Shown one piece after another: positions 1-8,167 of a stretch of 64,000 bases of DNA (positions are counted from its first letter, which is position 1; every line of letters begins with the position of its first letter). This stretch comes from Methanospirillum lacunae (lineage in GTDB: Archaea; Halobacteriota; Methanomicrobia; Methanomicrobiales; Methanospirillaceae), in the NCBI RefSeq assembly GCF_046195335.1, contig NZ_CP176093.1; one strand, 5' to 3'. The notes under the pieces were generated by a model that was not told the DNA's origin, made no database searches, and saw only the letters and a list, made by a program, of their open reading frames with translations. The position numbers were made by a program, and so were the translations under genes.

Positions 1-289
1 AAAATAAGAAAAATGGAATCTGGATTTTTGCTAAAAGATAACTTTGAAATTGAAAATACAAACCTGGTCCTTCTGATAGGATTTGCATTTTTCTTCGAAA
101 GAAGTAATTAAATCTAAATACTTTAACATTTTCATTCAAAGTATCTGGAGTTTTACTCGTTGTTTTAGGAGCTAAAATACATATTTCGATTCCTTTTTGG
201 GATAAAGCATTAGCGAGTGAAGCAATTATTATGCCGTGTGATTGAGTGATGTTTGAAGGATAAGCACTAGTTATCATAAGGACTTTCAT
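1..289 (-). CDS. Glycosyltransferase family 4, N-terminal part (truncated by window edge)
   Basis: An open frame runs from ATG at 289 to the window edge with no stop, giving 96 residues. It starts MKVLMITSAYPSN and continues QSHGIIIASLANALSQKG, the typical first beta strand, loop and helix of the GT-B acceptor domain in family 4 glycosyltransferases. These enzymes add a sugar from a nucleotide donor to a growing glycan on the cytoplasmic face of the membrane. The catalytic C-terminal half lies outside the window, so donor and acceptor cannot be named. It is divergent from the deacetylase gene at 368, with 78 bases between them, and both fit a surface-polysaccharide locus. Family call moderately sure; function inferred. 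Confidence 0.7.
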   Translation of the reverse strand, partial: MKVLMITSAYPSNITQSHGIIIASLANALSQKGIEICILAPKTTSKTPDTLNENVKVFRFNYFFRRKMQILSEGPGLYFQFQSYLLAKIQIPFFLF

Positions 290-367
290 GATACAGTTCA
301 ATTAAAAATGTAGATAATCAAATTTAATAATGATTCCTTTAAAATTTTGATAGGATAAATAAATTAT

Positions 368-1147
368 ATGCAGATAATTACAGATTTTACTCTTGACAAA
401 TATAGAGAATTGTGTAATGCTCTAATTTCTTCTCATTTTAAACCACTAAAGATATCTGATTATTGTTCCAGTCTACCGTCTTCTAGTAATAATCGTGTTG
501 TATTAATCCGTCATGATATTGATCGGAATATTAAGAATGCTTTGCGTATAGCCGAATTAGAATATAAATTAAACATTATCTCAACTTTCTATTTTCGATA
601 TCCTTATACATTTAATCAAGAAACAATTCAATTAATAAAATCTTTTGGCCATGAGATTGGGTATCACTATGAAGTCATGGCGAAGGCAAAAGGTGATGTT
701 AAAATAGCTGAACAAATATTTCGCAAAGAACTAAAAATGTTCAGAAATATTTCTTCAGTAACCTCGGTTTGTATGCACGGCAGCCCTCTTTCCTCTTATT
801 CGAATTATGATTTTTTTAAAATTTATAAGTTATCTTCATATAATTTAATTTGTGATGCTTATCATTCAATCAATAATGTACCTTATTTTTCAGATACTGG
901 AAGAACCTGGTCTTTTGAATATTCAATGCGAGATCATTTGATTTCTTCAAAAGAACTACCCAAAATTCGAAAAACAGATGATCTCATTGATTGGATTTCC
1001 CATACGCGGTATAATATCTGTTATCTAACCATTCATCCAGAGCGTTGGAATGATAGCACCTTTGATTACTTTAAAAGTTATTCATTTGATTTGATTTCAA
1101 ATGTTGGCAAAAAGGTGGTTTTAATGCCATTACGAAAAAAAGAGTGA
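368..1147 (+). CDS. Polysaccharide deacetylase-like (NodB fold) protein
   Basis: 259 residues, soluble, with no signal peptide. The RHDID motif near residue 49 matches the metal-binding Asp-Asp motif of the NodB fold, and GHEIGYHYE near residue 95 matches the His-containing second motif. CMHGSP near residue 136 and the late LTIHPERW segment sit where further active-site residues are expected. The family removes N- or O-acetyl groups from polysaccharide sugars; archaeal members of this cytoplasmic type occur in surface-glycan clusters. Neighbours (GT4, ATP-grasp, GT-C-like protein) support that role. Codon use is strongly AT-rich compared with genes beyond 13 kb. Substrate unknown. Confidence 0.7.
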   Translation: MQIITDFTLDKYRELCNALISSHFKPLKISDYCSSLPSSSNNRVVLIRHDIDRNIKNALRIAELEYKLNIISTFYFRYPYTFNQETIQLIKSFGHEIGYHYEVMAKAKGDVKIAEQIFRKELKMFRNISSVTSVCMHGSPLSSYSNYDFFKIYKLSSYNLICDAYHSINNVPYFSDTGRTWSFEYSMRDHLISSKELPKIRKTDDLIDWISHTRYNICYLTIHPERWNDSTFDYFKSYSFDLISNVGKKVVLMPLRKKE

Positions 1148-1153
1148 AAGTGT

Positions 1154-2290
1154 TTAAACCCTTTTTCCTTTCATTAACCCTTGGTACATAAATCTGATTA
1201 TTGGAAGAGGATCTTTAATGGAAGCAATATCATCATGATAGGGAAAAACCATAAAATCCTTTATTATATGTAAAGATTTTTGAGATTTAAAAAGATTATA
1301 TCGTGTGAGTGTATCAATGCAATAATTCATACTGACAACGTTGATATTGTAATCCATAACCCTTGGGGTATCACCTTCAACTGCCATTTGGTAGAGTAGA
1401 TAAGGAAAATCAACACCTGAAAGCACAGCAGTATTCAATGAACCCCAGAATCGAGGATTTACTTCAAGTAAATATGGTTCTCCTTCATTATTAAGTTTAA
1501 ATTCAACCATTGCTACACCATGCCATGAGTTGTGTGATAGTAGTTGTTCTGCTATACTTTCCATTTTCGCATGTTTAGTACTGATACGATATGTACTGGG
1601 TCCTCCAGTTATCGGATATTCACGAATCCTTTTATGAGTAAATTTAGCACGAAGTTCTCCCCTGTTATAGAGCATTGAAACTCCATAGCCTACTCCGTTA
1701 ATATATTCTTGAATAATCGGATATTCATTTGGGGCTAAATTATATGTTAAAATTGTCTTTTGATATTTTTGGCATAGATCATCAGCATTATATGCATATG
1801 TCTGGCCTATACTACTTGTTCGGTTTCTTAATTTAATTACTACGGGATATTGAATAATTTCAGAGATTTTTTGTAGTGGATAATTACTAGATGGTAAAAA
1901 AGTCTTTGGGATTTTAATTTCTAATTCTTTTGCAATACTCGGTAATTTACTCTTATCACTAAGAGTGAGCATAGTATCATATGAAGCAAGAGGTATTGTA
2001 GTATATTTTTCTAGTTTTTCTCTATATTTTGAAATAATTATTGTATCTTTTGAATGTACTGGTATCAATACATCATGATGGTTATGATTTAGAAAATGAG
2101 AGAGGGCACTGATGAATTTTTGACTATTAGATGGTGATGGATATAAAAAATTTGAATGACAATATCGAGAAAAAGATGAAATTGAACGATTTTCAGAAGA
2201 TCCTATTGTAATTGAGATCTTTTTTTCCCCAAGGCTTCTGGCTATGGTTAATGCCTTAATACTTTCTCCTGTTGTTATGAGGACACTCAT
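1154..2290 (-). CDS. ATP-grasp carboxylate ligase-like protein
   Basis: 378 residues. The N-terminal part (1-100) resembles the pre-ATP-grasp Rossmann-like domain (MSVLITTGESIKALTIARSL). The centre and C-terminus form an ATP-grasp fold: YPVVIKLRNR near residue 150 holds the ATP-binding lysine, and YLLEVNPRFWGS near residue 275 is the metal-binding Glu/Asn motif. Such ligases couple ATP hydrolysis to joining a carboxylate with an amine or thiol via an acyl-phosphate. Relatives of this size are found in polysaccharide and peptide-modification clusters. It lies downstream of the GT-C-like gene on the same strand with 123 bases between them, and an AT-rich TATA-like stretch at about 2380-2400 could be its promoter. 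The substrate cannot be read from the sequence. Confidence 0.72.
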   Translation of the reverse strand: MSVLITTGESIKALTIARSLGEKKISITIGSSENRSISSFSRYCHSNFLYPSPSNSQKFISALSHFLNHNHHDVLIPVHSKDTIIISKYREKLEKYTTIPLASYDTMLTLSDKSKLPSIAKELEIKIPKTFLPSSNYPLQKISEIIQYPVVIKLRNRTSSIGQTYAYNADDLCQKYQKTILTYNLAPNEYPIIQEYINGVGYGVSMLYNRGELRAKFTHKRIREYPITGGPSTYRISTKHAKMESIAEQLLSHNSWHGVAMVEFKLNNEGEPYLLEVNPRFWGSLNTAVLSGVDFPYLLYQMAVEGDTPRVMDYNINVVSMNYCIDTLTRYNLFKSQKSLHIIKDFMVFPYHDDIASIKDPLPIIRFMYQGLMKGKRV

Positions 2291-2413
2291 GTATTGATAC
2301 CTGTATAATTATTTATTTTGATTGAAAAATATTAACATTAAAAGATATGTTCGATTGAATTAGCGGTAGTTCCTTTTTATTCATATAATATATAATATAA
2401 AATGCGTTCCCTC

Positions 2414-4261
2414 CTATCGAATTATCATAATAATATTGGTAAATAAGAATTCTAATACTGGTTGCCAGAAATAGTAACCATTAGTTTTGTTATAACTGTA
2501 AATCACGACATAAAAGAACTGGAATGCTGTTGGGATCATAATCAGCAATCCAAATAGTATTGGAAATGCCTTTTCCGAATTCCAGAACTTTTTACTCAAT
2601 ACTGCTATTCCGAATATCAGGATCAGGAGAACAATTAGAATTCGCATAAAAAAGTATCCATACATATCATATGTAATACCATAAGGAAGAATTAATGTTG
2701 TACCTATTACCAGTAACGGAGCGAATAATAGAACAGATACCAGTAAATATTTTAACCATCGTCCCGCTTGATGGCAGATAATCGGGGAAAGAAGAAGGAC
2801 AGAGATAATCCCAAGAGGGAGATAGATTGGTGAAAAATATCGCATATCGGGAAGACTACCCCCACTAATAGTTGAACCATGTAATACCCTCATATATGCA
2901 ATAAAAGTAAGAACAGCGATAAAGGTAGAAAAATGGATCATCTGTCTGATATTTGGGGAGTATTGATATCTATATCGTTGGTGGTTGATAATTCCATACA
3001 ATAGGGCCGGGAGAATAATCGGACAGATAAATAATATGCCAACTCCTCCATTGGTAGGAGAAAAGAGCAGACCGGAAATGTCCTGGAGAATATTTCCTAC
3101 ATCAGGGGTAAAAAAACTAAATATCTGACTTATGTAAGTGATCACTTTCGAACCAATACCGATCTGCATGACATCATTACCCGATGTAAGCACTGAAGTC
3201 ATGGCGGTCCTACTTGAAGTAATGTAGAGATATTGAGGAGGAATTAGTGGATTTCCTGTCACGGTAAAATTATTTAGGAAAAATGGAGTTAATCCTAGGA
3301 AAATACCGAGGATATCTAATAAAAGTTGAGGTATCAATTTATTGAAATTTACACACACTGACCCATTTTGAAATAATAATATGGAAAGAAATTTCCAGAT
3401 AAAAAGTCCTACCAGGACAATGACACCATATTCTGGTCTCGCCCAACATAAGAGGCCGGAGATAATAAATAGGGCAAACCACTTTAAATTTGTCGGTTTT
3501 GTTAGGATATTTGAAAAAATCCAGAATATTGTGGTTAATAAAAATGCGATAAGGAGATGATCTTTTGCGGATGCAGACCAGAAAAAGTATGTGGAACAAC
3601 AAATTACTGATAAAGTCCCGATAATCGCTGTCTGGCGATCCAATGAAAGGTTCCGAAAAATGGAATAAACCATTGGTGCTATTAGAGCGAATAAAACCTC
3701 ATTTGTGAAGATTACTGCTGCGGATTCAATGGGACTGTCTTGAAAAGAAGCAGAAAATGGCTGATAGAAATATAGATTTGCAAGAAATAATCCAAAAAAT
3801 AGGAATATAGTTATCCATAGAATATATGTCGGTAACTTTTTGTCAGATTTACCAATTAACCAGATACATGCGAGTAAGGCACAAATACTGCAACAAAACC
3901 AGAGAGTTAGGAAAACTAATCGGAATAATTCCCCGGACCCTATAATCAGAAACAATACAGGTAATGATATAACCGGTAGGAAGATACTATATGCAAGATA
4001 ATTCCCTCGAGATGTAAAATATGCTGATTCTTCTCCAAATATTGTTTTACCAAACTTTCCTTCATTTTCTATGAGTTGTGAACCAGTAGCAAGTTGGTTT
4101 AATTGGTTAACAGTAATCCATTCATCATTGACAAGTAATGAAGGTGATGAGAGGCCAAATGCGATAGAAAAGGACAGACTTGCCAGAATAAAGAGGATTA
4201 TGTAATCTGAATTTTTAAATAATTCTCGAACATTCATTTGCATAGTATTGAGCGCTAACAT
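2414..4261 (-). CDS. Multi-pass membrane protein, GT-C glycosyltransferase-like
   Basis: About 615 residues with roughly a dozen hydrophobic helices spread over the whole length. After the first helix an outward loop carries VNDEWITVNQL, resembling the acidic catalytic loop of GT-C enzymes (PMT/ArnT type), which transfer sugars from polyprenyl phosphates on the outer face of the membrane. The open frame extends up to 4312, but that would overlap the divergent gene's promoter; ATG at 4261, 4243 or 4237 is more plausible, and none has a clear Shine-Dalgarno. Its nearness to archaellins suggests a surface-protein or sheath glycosylation role, which is inference. It could instead be an uncharacterised membrane protein of another class. 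Confidence 0.6.
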   Translation of the reverse strand: MLALNTMQMNVRELFKNSDYIILFILASLSFSIAFGLSSPSLLVNDEWITVNQLNQLATGSQLIENEGKFGKTIFGEESAYFTSRGNYLAYSIFLPVISLPVLFLIIGSGELFRLVFLTLWFCCSICALLACIWLIGKSDKKLPTYILWITIFLFFGLFLANLYFYQPFSASFQDSPIESAAVIFTNEVLFALIAPMVYSIFRNLSLDRQTAIIGTLSVICCSTYFFWSASAKDHLLIAFLLTTIFWIFSNILTKPTNLKWFALFIISGLLCWARPEYGVIVLVGLFIWKFLSILLFQNGSVCVNFNKLIPQLLLDILGIFLGLTPFFLNNFTVTGNPLIPPQYLYITSSRTAMTSVLTSGNDVMQIGIGSKVITYISQIFSFFTPDVGNILQDISGLLFSPTNGGVGILFICPIILPALLYGIINHQRYRYQYSPNIRQMIHFSTFIAVLTFIAYMRVLHGSTISGGSLPDMRYFSPIYLPLGIISVLLLSPIICHQAGRWLKYLLVSVLLFAPLLVIGTTLILPYGITYDMYGYFFMRILIVLLILIFGIAVLSKKFWNSEKAFPILFGLLIMIPTAFQFFYVVIYSYNKTNGYYFWQPVLEFLFTNIIMIIR

Positions 4262-4322
4262 TATAGACCGTTCCGTTTTAATTCCGCTCACTCTATCTGG
4301 AAAGAGGAACAAATGTTCTGCT

Positions 4323-5276
4323 ATGAGGTCTTACCGATATCTGATTAGTCTGTTCATACTTCAGTTCTTCTGTATAGGAATAATATGTGGAAATGGAGTC
4401 TGGGCAAATGAGGCGGATATTCAACTTCAAGATGCTAAAACTCATTACATTAATGGTGATTTCAACGATTCTTTTACGGAAATAAATGAATACCTCGCTC
4501 TTTATCCGACAAATGCATCGGCTTGGAATCTTAATGGGTTAATTTTAATGAGTAATGGAACATACAGCTCGGCTGAAGTATCCTTTTTAAAAGCGTTAAA
4601 TTCTACCCCACAAGATGCGAGGATTCTCTATAATTTAGGTCTTGTGACATTTAGACGAGGTAACCTTAGTGAAGCTGATATGTATTTTAATCAGTCACTA
4701 CTTCTGGATCCAGTTTTTCCTGATACGTATTTTTACCAGGGGCTTGTTCAATATGGTCTTGCCCATTATGATAAGGCCGTAAATTTGCTACAAACTGTGA
4801 CAACATTACGTCCTGAGGATCCTGCAGCGTGGTTTAATCTCGGCATGGCTTATGAAAAAACTCGGCAATATGACCGCGCGGTTATGGCATATGATTCTGC
4901 AATTGAAAAAGATCCTTCATATTCAAAACCCTGGTTTTTTAAAGGACGTATATATAGTTCTTTTGGAAATGCAAGTATGGCATTAACTTCGTTTGATAAA
5001 TACGTACAACTTGAACCAACTGATGATGTTGGTTGGTTTTGGTATTCGCAAAGTTTGAAAAGAACAGATCATGTTAATGAATCGATTGATGCTCTAAACA
5101 AGGCGATTAGTTTGAATCCTACGAATCAGGAATATCAAAGATATCTTGATGTCTATTCAGGAAAGTATACGAATACTGTTGCAGAATATTTATTTGCAGC
5201 TCCATCATCATCATTTCTAATGACATTCTTTGGATTACTTATTGTATTAGGTTTGGTAGCCATAATAAGAAAATAG
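4323..5276 (+). CDS. Secreted, membrane-anchored TPR protein
   Basis: 317 residues from ATG 4323; the longer in-frame start at 4248 would place the signal peptide internally. Residues 1-28 are a signal peptide (YLISLFILQFFCIGIICG, then VWANEA). About seven tetratricopeptide repeats follow: AWNLNGLILMSNG, ILYNLGLVTFRRG, TYFYQGLVQYGLA, AWFNLGMAYEKTR, PWFFKGRIYSSFG, GWFWYSQSLKR. The final 20 residues are a hydrophobic anchor ending IIRK. The topology therefore puts a TPR scaffold outside the cytoplasmic membrane, tethered at its C-terminus. Same architecture as the protein at 38990-39760. Partner unknown. It is divergent from the GT-C-like gene. Confidence 0.75.
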   Translation: MRSYRYLISLFILQFFCIGIICGNGVWANEADIQLQDAKTHYINGDFNDSFTEINEYLALYPTNASAWNLNGLILMSNGTYSSAEVSFLKALNSTPQDARILYNLGLVTFRRGNLSEADMYFNQSLLLDPVFPDTYFYQGLVQYGLAHYDKAVNLLQTVTTLRPEDPAAWFNLGMAYEKTRQYDRAVMAYDSAIEKDPSYSKPWFFKGRIYSSFGNASMALTSFDKYVQLEPTDDVGWFWYSQSLKRTDHVNESIDALNKAISLNPTNQEYQRYLDVYSGKYTNTVAEYLFAAPSSSFLMTFFGLLIVLGLVAIIRK

Positions 5277-5598
5277 AAAAAAGGGGATACTAGAAAAAAT
5301 ATTGACAACTTGAATATGTTCTCTCTGGGTTGAAGTGATAAAGATTAAAAAAAAGCATCATATTTTGGAAAATATGGTTAAATTTATACAATTTATGAGA
5401 TAACCCCCTTAAGCGATCAGATTTGTACCATAGATTAAGTATGTACCATGAAGGGTCTGGTTGACAAAAGACCATTTGTAGTATTATTCGTGAAATCTAC
5501 CGAATTTGAATTATCTTTTTTTAAGGTAAGGTATAAAAAAACTGTTTGTTATTCAAACTTCTCATCACAAAAAATGGGTATGATAAGGACAATTAGGA
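5277..5598. other. AT-rich intergenic spacer
   Basis: 322 bases between the TPR gene and the convergent first archaellin. I see no credible coding frame; the short open frames are low-complexity shadows. Six A residues at 5570-5575 give a T-run in the archaellin transcript about 25 bases past its stop, a plausible terminator. Confidence 0.5.
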
Positions 5599-6102
5599 TT
5601 AAACAATCACTCCGCCAGCATATCCACTACCCAATGACTTGGAAATGAGTGAAGATGCTCCAACTTTTGGTTTGATTTCAAGAGTGAAACTGGATCCCGG
5701 TCCTGGCCGGTTTGCTGCAGCAAGAGCTATGGTAATCTTTGCTCTATCTCCTGGTTGCAGAAGACCAACAGAATTTGCGTCAGTACCAGTTACAATTGTA
5801 ACTGCCCCACCATTCAGAGTCCAGAGAAAATCTACATCACTCAGTTTCTGGGGCTGACCACCTTCAGGAATTGAGAGATAGAGCGTAAGGGTGGTAATAT
5901 CACTTGCATCACCATATAACTGCCCATCAAGGACAATGTTAGATGTTGATTGTTTGATTCCTGAGTATGTTACTTCTTGAGACTTCTGGGTTGCAAAGAA
6001 CCCTGCTCCTAACATAACGTAGGAGAAAACTGCAGCCACGACGACAAACGCAATCAGAACGATTGCTGCCTCAAGGCCCGAAAATGCTAATTCCTTTTTC
6101 AT
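5599..6102 (-). CDS. Archaellin, major-type, copy 1
   Basis: 167 residues, the structural subunit of the archaellum filament. The propeptide MKKELA is followed by FSGLEAAIVLIAFVVVAAVF, the conserved hydrophobic N-terminal helix that packs the filament core after cleavage by the archaellin peptidase. The rest is the beta-rich outer domain. GGGGTT lies 6-11 bases before the ATG, and a TATA-like ATTACATATAAGAA lies about 36 bases upstream of the start. It is near-identical to copy 2 at 6625-7128 apart from the first residues and about five substitutions. No N-X-S/T sequon is present in the mature protein. The motor operon is at 41.7 kb. Confidence 0.95.
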   Translation of the reverse strand: MKKELAFSGLEAAIVLIAFVVVAAVFSYVMLGAGFFATQKSQEVTYSGIKQSTSNIVLDGQLYGDASDITTLTLYLSIPEGGQPQKLSDVDFLWTLNGGAVTIVTGTDANSVGLLQPGDRAKITIALAAANRPGPGSSFTLEIKPKVGASSLISKSLGSGYAGGVIV

Positions 6103-6137
6103 GTTAAAAACCCCTTTTTCAGGATTACAGGTAATTG

Positions 6138-6151
6138 TTCTTATATGTAAT
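6138..6151 (-). promoter_or_regulatory. TATA-like box of archaellin copy 1
   Basis: On the minus strand the segment reads ATTACATATAAGAA, 36 bases upstream of the archaellin ATG. A start site about 25 bases downstream would give a leader of roughly 15 bases carrying the GGGGTT ribosome site. Confidence 0.45.
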
Positions 6152-6490
6152 ATTTGTTTCTTTCAATGTGGATCTTATTTTTTTCTAGAAATGAAAATGA
6201 GTAAATCACAGATTCATATTATACTTAACGCCAGAGTAAATTCTGAATGACATTCTCTTATTCAAATTTATAGAAATTTAGGATTAAAAGGATGCTAAAT
6301 TAGGAGTATTTAAAATTTGAATTTCTGTCGCTGAGTATAATAATTGAAAAATTGTTACTATTAAGTAATTTTTATTCCATAATCTGGTTAGTAGAATCGG
6401 ACACGGATATTCATACAATATTTTGAAATAATGTTGGTATATTAATCAAAGATTTTTTTATGAATTGATTCTTCCCTTATCTTTAAATGC

Positions 6491-6516
6491 GAACATTTTA
6501 AACATCCTAAATGTTC
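6491..6516. repeat. Inverted repeat between archaellin genes
   Basis: Perfect 8-base arms GAACATTT (6491-6498) and AAATGTTC (6509-6516) with a 10-base spacer. It lies just after a TATA-like CTTTAAATG (6481-6489) and just before GGGAGG (6519-6524), so it sits where a regulator would overlap the start site of a rightward transcript. The rest of the 522-base spacer is AT-rich without a recognisable gene. Confidence 0.5.
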
Positions 6517-6526
6517 ACGGGAGGAA

Positions 6527-6595
6527 ATGATAATACTATTTAAAAGAGAACTATACGCAAAAAGCAGAATCACTGCCTTCATATATTACGAATGA
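6527..6595 (+). CDS. Possible 22-residue small ORF, unrecognised
   Basis: ATG at 6527 is preceded by GGGAGG with 2 bases of spacing, and the frame encodes 22 residues, starting MIILFKREL and ending YYE, before TGA. Upstream are an inverted repeat and a TATA-like element, so the set promoter, operator, ribosome site, ORF is complete in miniature. It runs convergent to archaellin copy 2. It may be a small protein, a leader peptide, or chance; there is no family match that I know. Confidence 0.25.
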   Translation: MIILFKRELYAKSRITAFIYYE

Positions 6596-6610
6596 ATGGT
6601 TGAATTGATC

Positions 6611-6617
6611 AAAAAAA
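6611..6617 (-). terminator. T-run terminator of archaellin copy 2
   Basis: Seven A residues on the plus strand give a T7 run 8 bases past the archaellin stop codon in the transcript. Archaeal termination often needs only such oligo-T. Confidence 0.45.
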
Positions 6618-6624
6618 GAGAGGA

Positions 6625-7128
6625 TTAAACAATCACTCCACCAGCATATCCACTGCCAAGCGACTTGGATATGAGTGAGGATGCTCCAACCTTTGGCTTA
6701 ACTTCAAGAGTGAAACTGGATCCCGGTCCTGGCCGGTTTGCTGCAACAAGTGCAATGGTAATCTTTGCTCTGTCTCCTGGTTGTAGAAGACCAACAGAAC
6801 CTGCGTCAGTACCTGTTACAATTGTAACAGCTCCACCATTCAGAGTCCAGAGGTAGTCCACATCACTCAGTTTCTGTGGCTGGCCGCCTTCAGGAATTGA
6901 GAGGTAAAGTGTCAGTGAGGTAATATCACTTGCATCACCATATAACTGACCATCAAGGACGATGTTAGATGTTGACTGTTTGATACCTGAATATGTAACT
7001 TCCTGTGACTTCTGGGTTGCGAAGAACCCTGCTCCCAGCATAACGTAGGAGAAAACTGCGGCCACGACGACAAACGCAATCAGAACGATTGCTGCTTCAA
7101 GGCCTGAAAATGCTGACTCATTCTTCAT
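6625..7128 (-). CDS. Archaellin, major-type, copy 2
   Basis: 167 residues from ATG 7128; GGAAG at 7136-7140 gives normal spacing, so the longer frame start at 7152 is rejected. The propeptide MKNESA precedes the same FSGLEAAIVLIAF core helix as copy 1. Differences from copy 1 are few (for example DVDY for DVDF, TDAG for TDAN, EVKP for EIKP), while many third codon positions differ. The only N-X-S/T sequon (NES) is in the cleaved propeptide. A TATA-like CTATTTAAAAT (7170-7180) and a perfect hairpin at 7141-7159 precede the gene. Together the two copies give large dosage of one filament protein. Confidence 0.95.
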   Translation of the reverse strand: MKNESAFSGLEAAIVLIAFVVVAAVFSYVMLGAGFFATQKSQEVTYSGIKQSTSNIVLDGQLYGDASDITSLTLYLSIPEGGQPQKLSDVDYLWTLNGGAVTIVTGTDAGSVGLLQPGDRAKITIALVAANRPGPGSSFTLEVKPKVGASSLISKSLGSGYAGGVIV

Positions 7129-7140
7129 TTCTATACTTCC

Positions 7141-7159
7141 TGTTCGGTTCACCCGAACA
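7141..7159 (-). promoter_or_regulatory. Inverted repeat/5' leader hairpin of archaellin copy 2
   Basis: TGTTCGG (7141-7147) and CCGAACA (7153-7159) are perfect 7-base arms around a 5-base loop. The last arm ends immediately before the GGAAG ribosome site. It lies about 20-30 bases downstream of the TATA-like element, so it may be a stabilising 5' hairpin of the mRNA or an operator at the start site. Confidence 0.55.
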
Positions 7160-7169
7160 TGATATTGTT

Positions 7170-7180
7170 ATTTTAAATAG
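7170..7180 (-). promoter_or_regulatory. TATA-like box of archaellin copy 2
   Basis: Minus-strand CTATTTAAAAT, 42-52 bases upstream of the ATG at 7128; it predicts a start site near 7150 inside the inverted repeat. Confidence 0.4.
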
Positions 7181-8167
7181 CAATAAAGGTTTTGGTAACT
7201 CTTTTATTGGATTATCCTCATATAAACTGTTACCCTCTTCATCCCAAATGGTTGGCATTACAACCAACACTTGATTCTTCAAGGGGGTTATATGACTTTT
7301 GATAGAATGATCCCGTTTATCCTGTTCTTTTTTATGATCAAAATAAATCCATTGACCATATGGATTCATGGTCTATCATTCATGCTAACAGATGTTCAAG
7401 AATAATAACTGGCATCACAAATGTGGGCCATTTTCATCCCAACTTTGCGACTAACAAGATGAAGGTGTTCCTGGTTGTGTTTGAATAGGCCAAAATGAAA
7501 TCAAACTAAAAACTGATACAATTAAGCCAAAAAAATACACTCTCGTATCGATACCGTTTCCCTTGTTGATAAACGGTTTGAAATCTTGATTTTTGCGTTA
7601 TTTTTGGAAATACAAGACGAGGGGTATCAATCTCAATAATCAGCTTCGAACTCTCATCAGTTACATATTGACTGATAATTTCACCATAAAAAGGTCTCAT
7701 GACTGGATCAACCGGCCTGAGGTGTTACGAGGCAATAATCATTTGAGTTATTACACAGGTATTTGTCTCGCTGGTCCAGTTTGAGATCCCGGAATTGAAA
7801 CATATTTCAACAAGATTCATTATAGCATCGCTCTCAAATTTCACAGTTATGGTTGATTCGTGGATGAGGAAGACAAAAAGGATTTTTTCATTCCAATAAT
7901 GATCCCATTAACACGATGGTTTTGTACCATAAGTGGGTGATTACATGAAATTTGACGGAAAAATAGTCGATTGTCAAATACAGTCTCTCAATCTTTTTTA
8001 AGGAAAAAAGATCATGGTTGGGAGGTCAGAATATATCGCCATACATCAAGTACACCAAGCAGTTTCAAGGCAAAATGTAGATTCTTTAATTATTTTAATA
8101 CTTCTTGTATAGTTCATCTGAATCAAAAAAAGATTGATGATATGAAATAAATTCTGATTCATCCAAA
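7181..8167. other. Gene-poor spacer between archaellin copy 2 and archaellin 3, possible decayed ORFs
   Basis: Nearly 1 kb with no convincing gene. On the minus strand three short frames follow one another: about 7735-7895 (no ATG at its head; NLVEICFNSGISNW), 7506-7700 (64 residues, MRPFYGEIISQYV) and 7118-7369 (83 residues, overlapping the archaellin start). Their order and similar composition would fit a decayed gene, but I recognise no family and no ribosome sites. T-rich runs at 8127-8133 (minus strand) may terminate archaellin 3. Confidence 0.35.

Noticed and set aside
7118..7369. 83-residue ORF overlapping the archaellin copy 2 start
   Set aside because: No ribosome site, overlap with a strong gene and its leader hairpin, and no recognisable sequence; kept only as part of the possible remnant.
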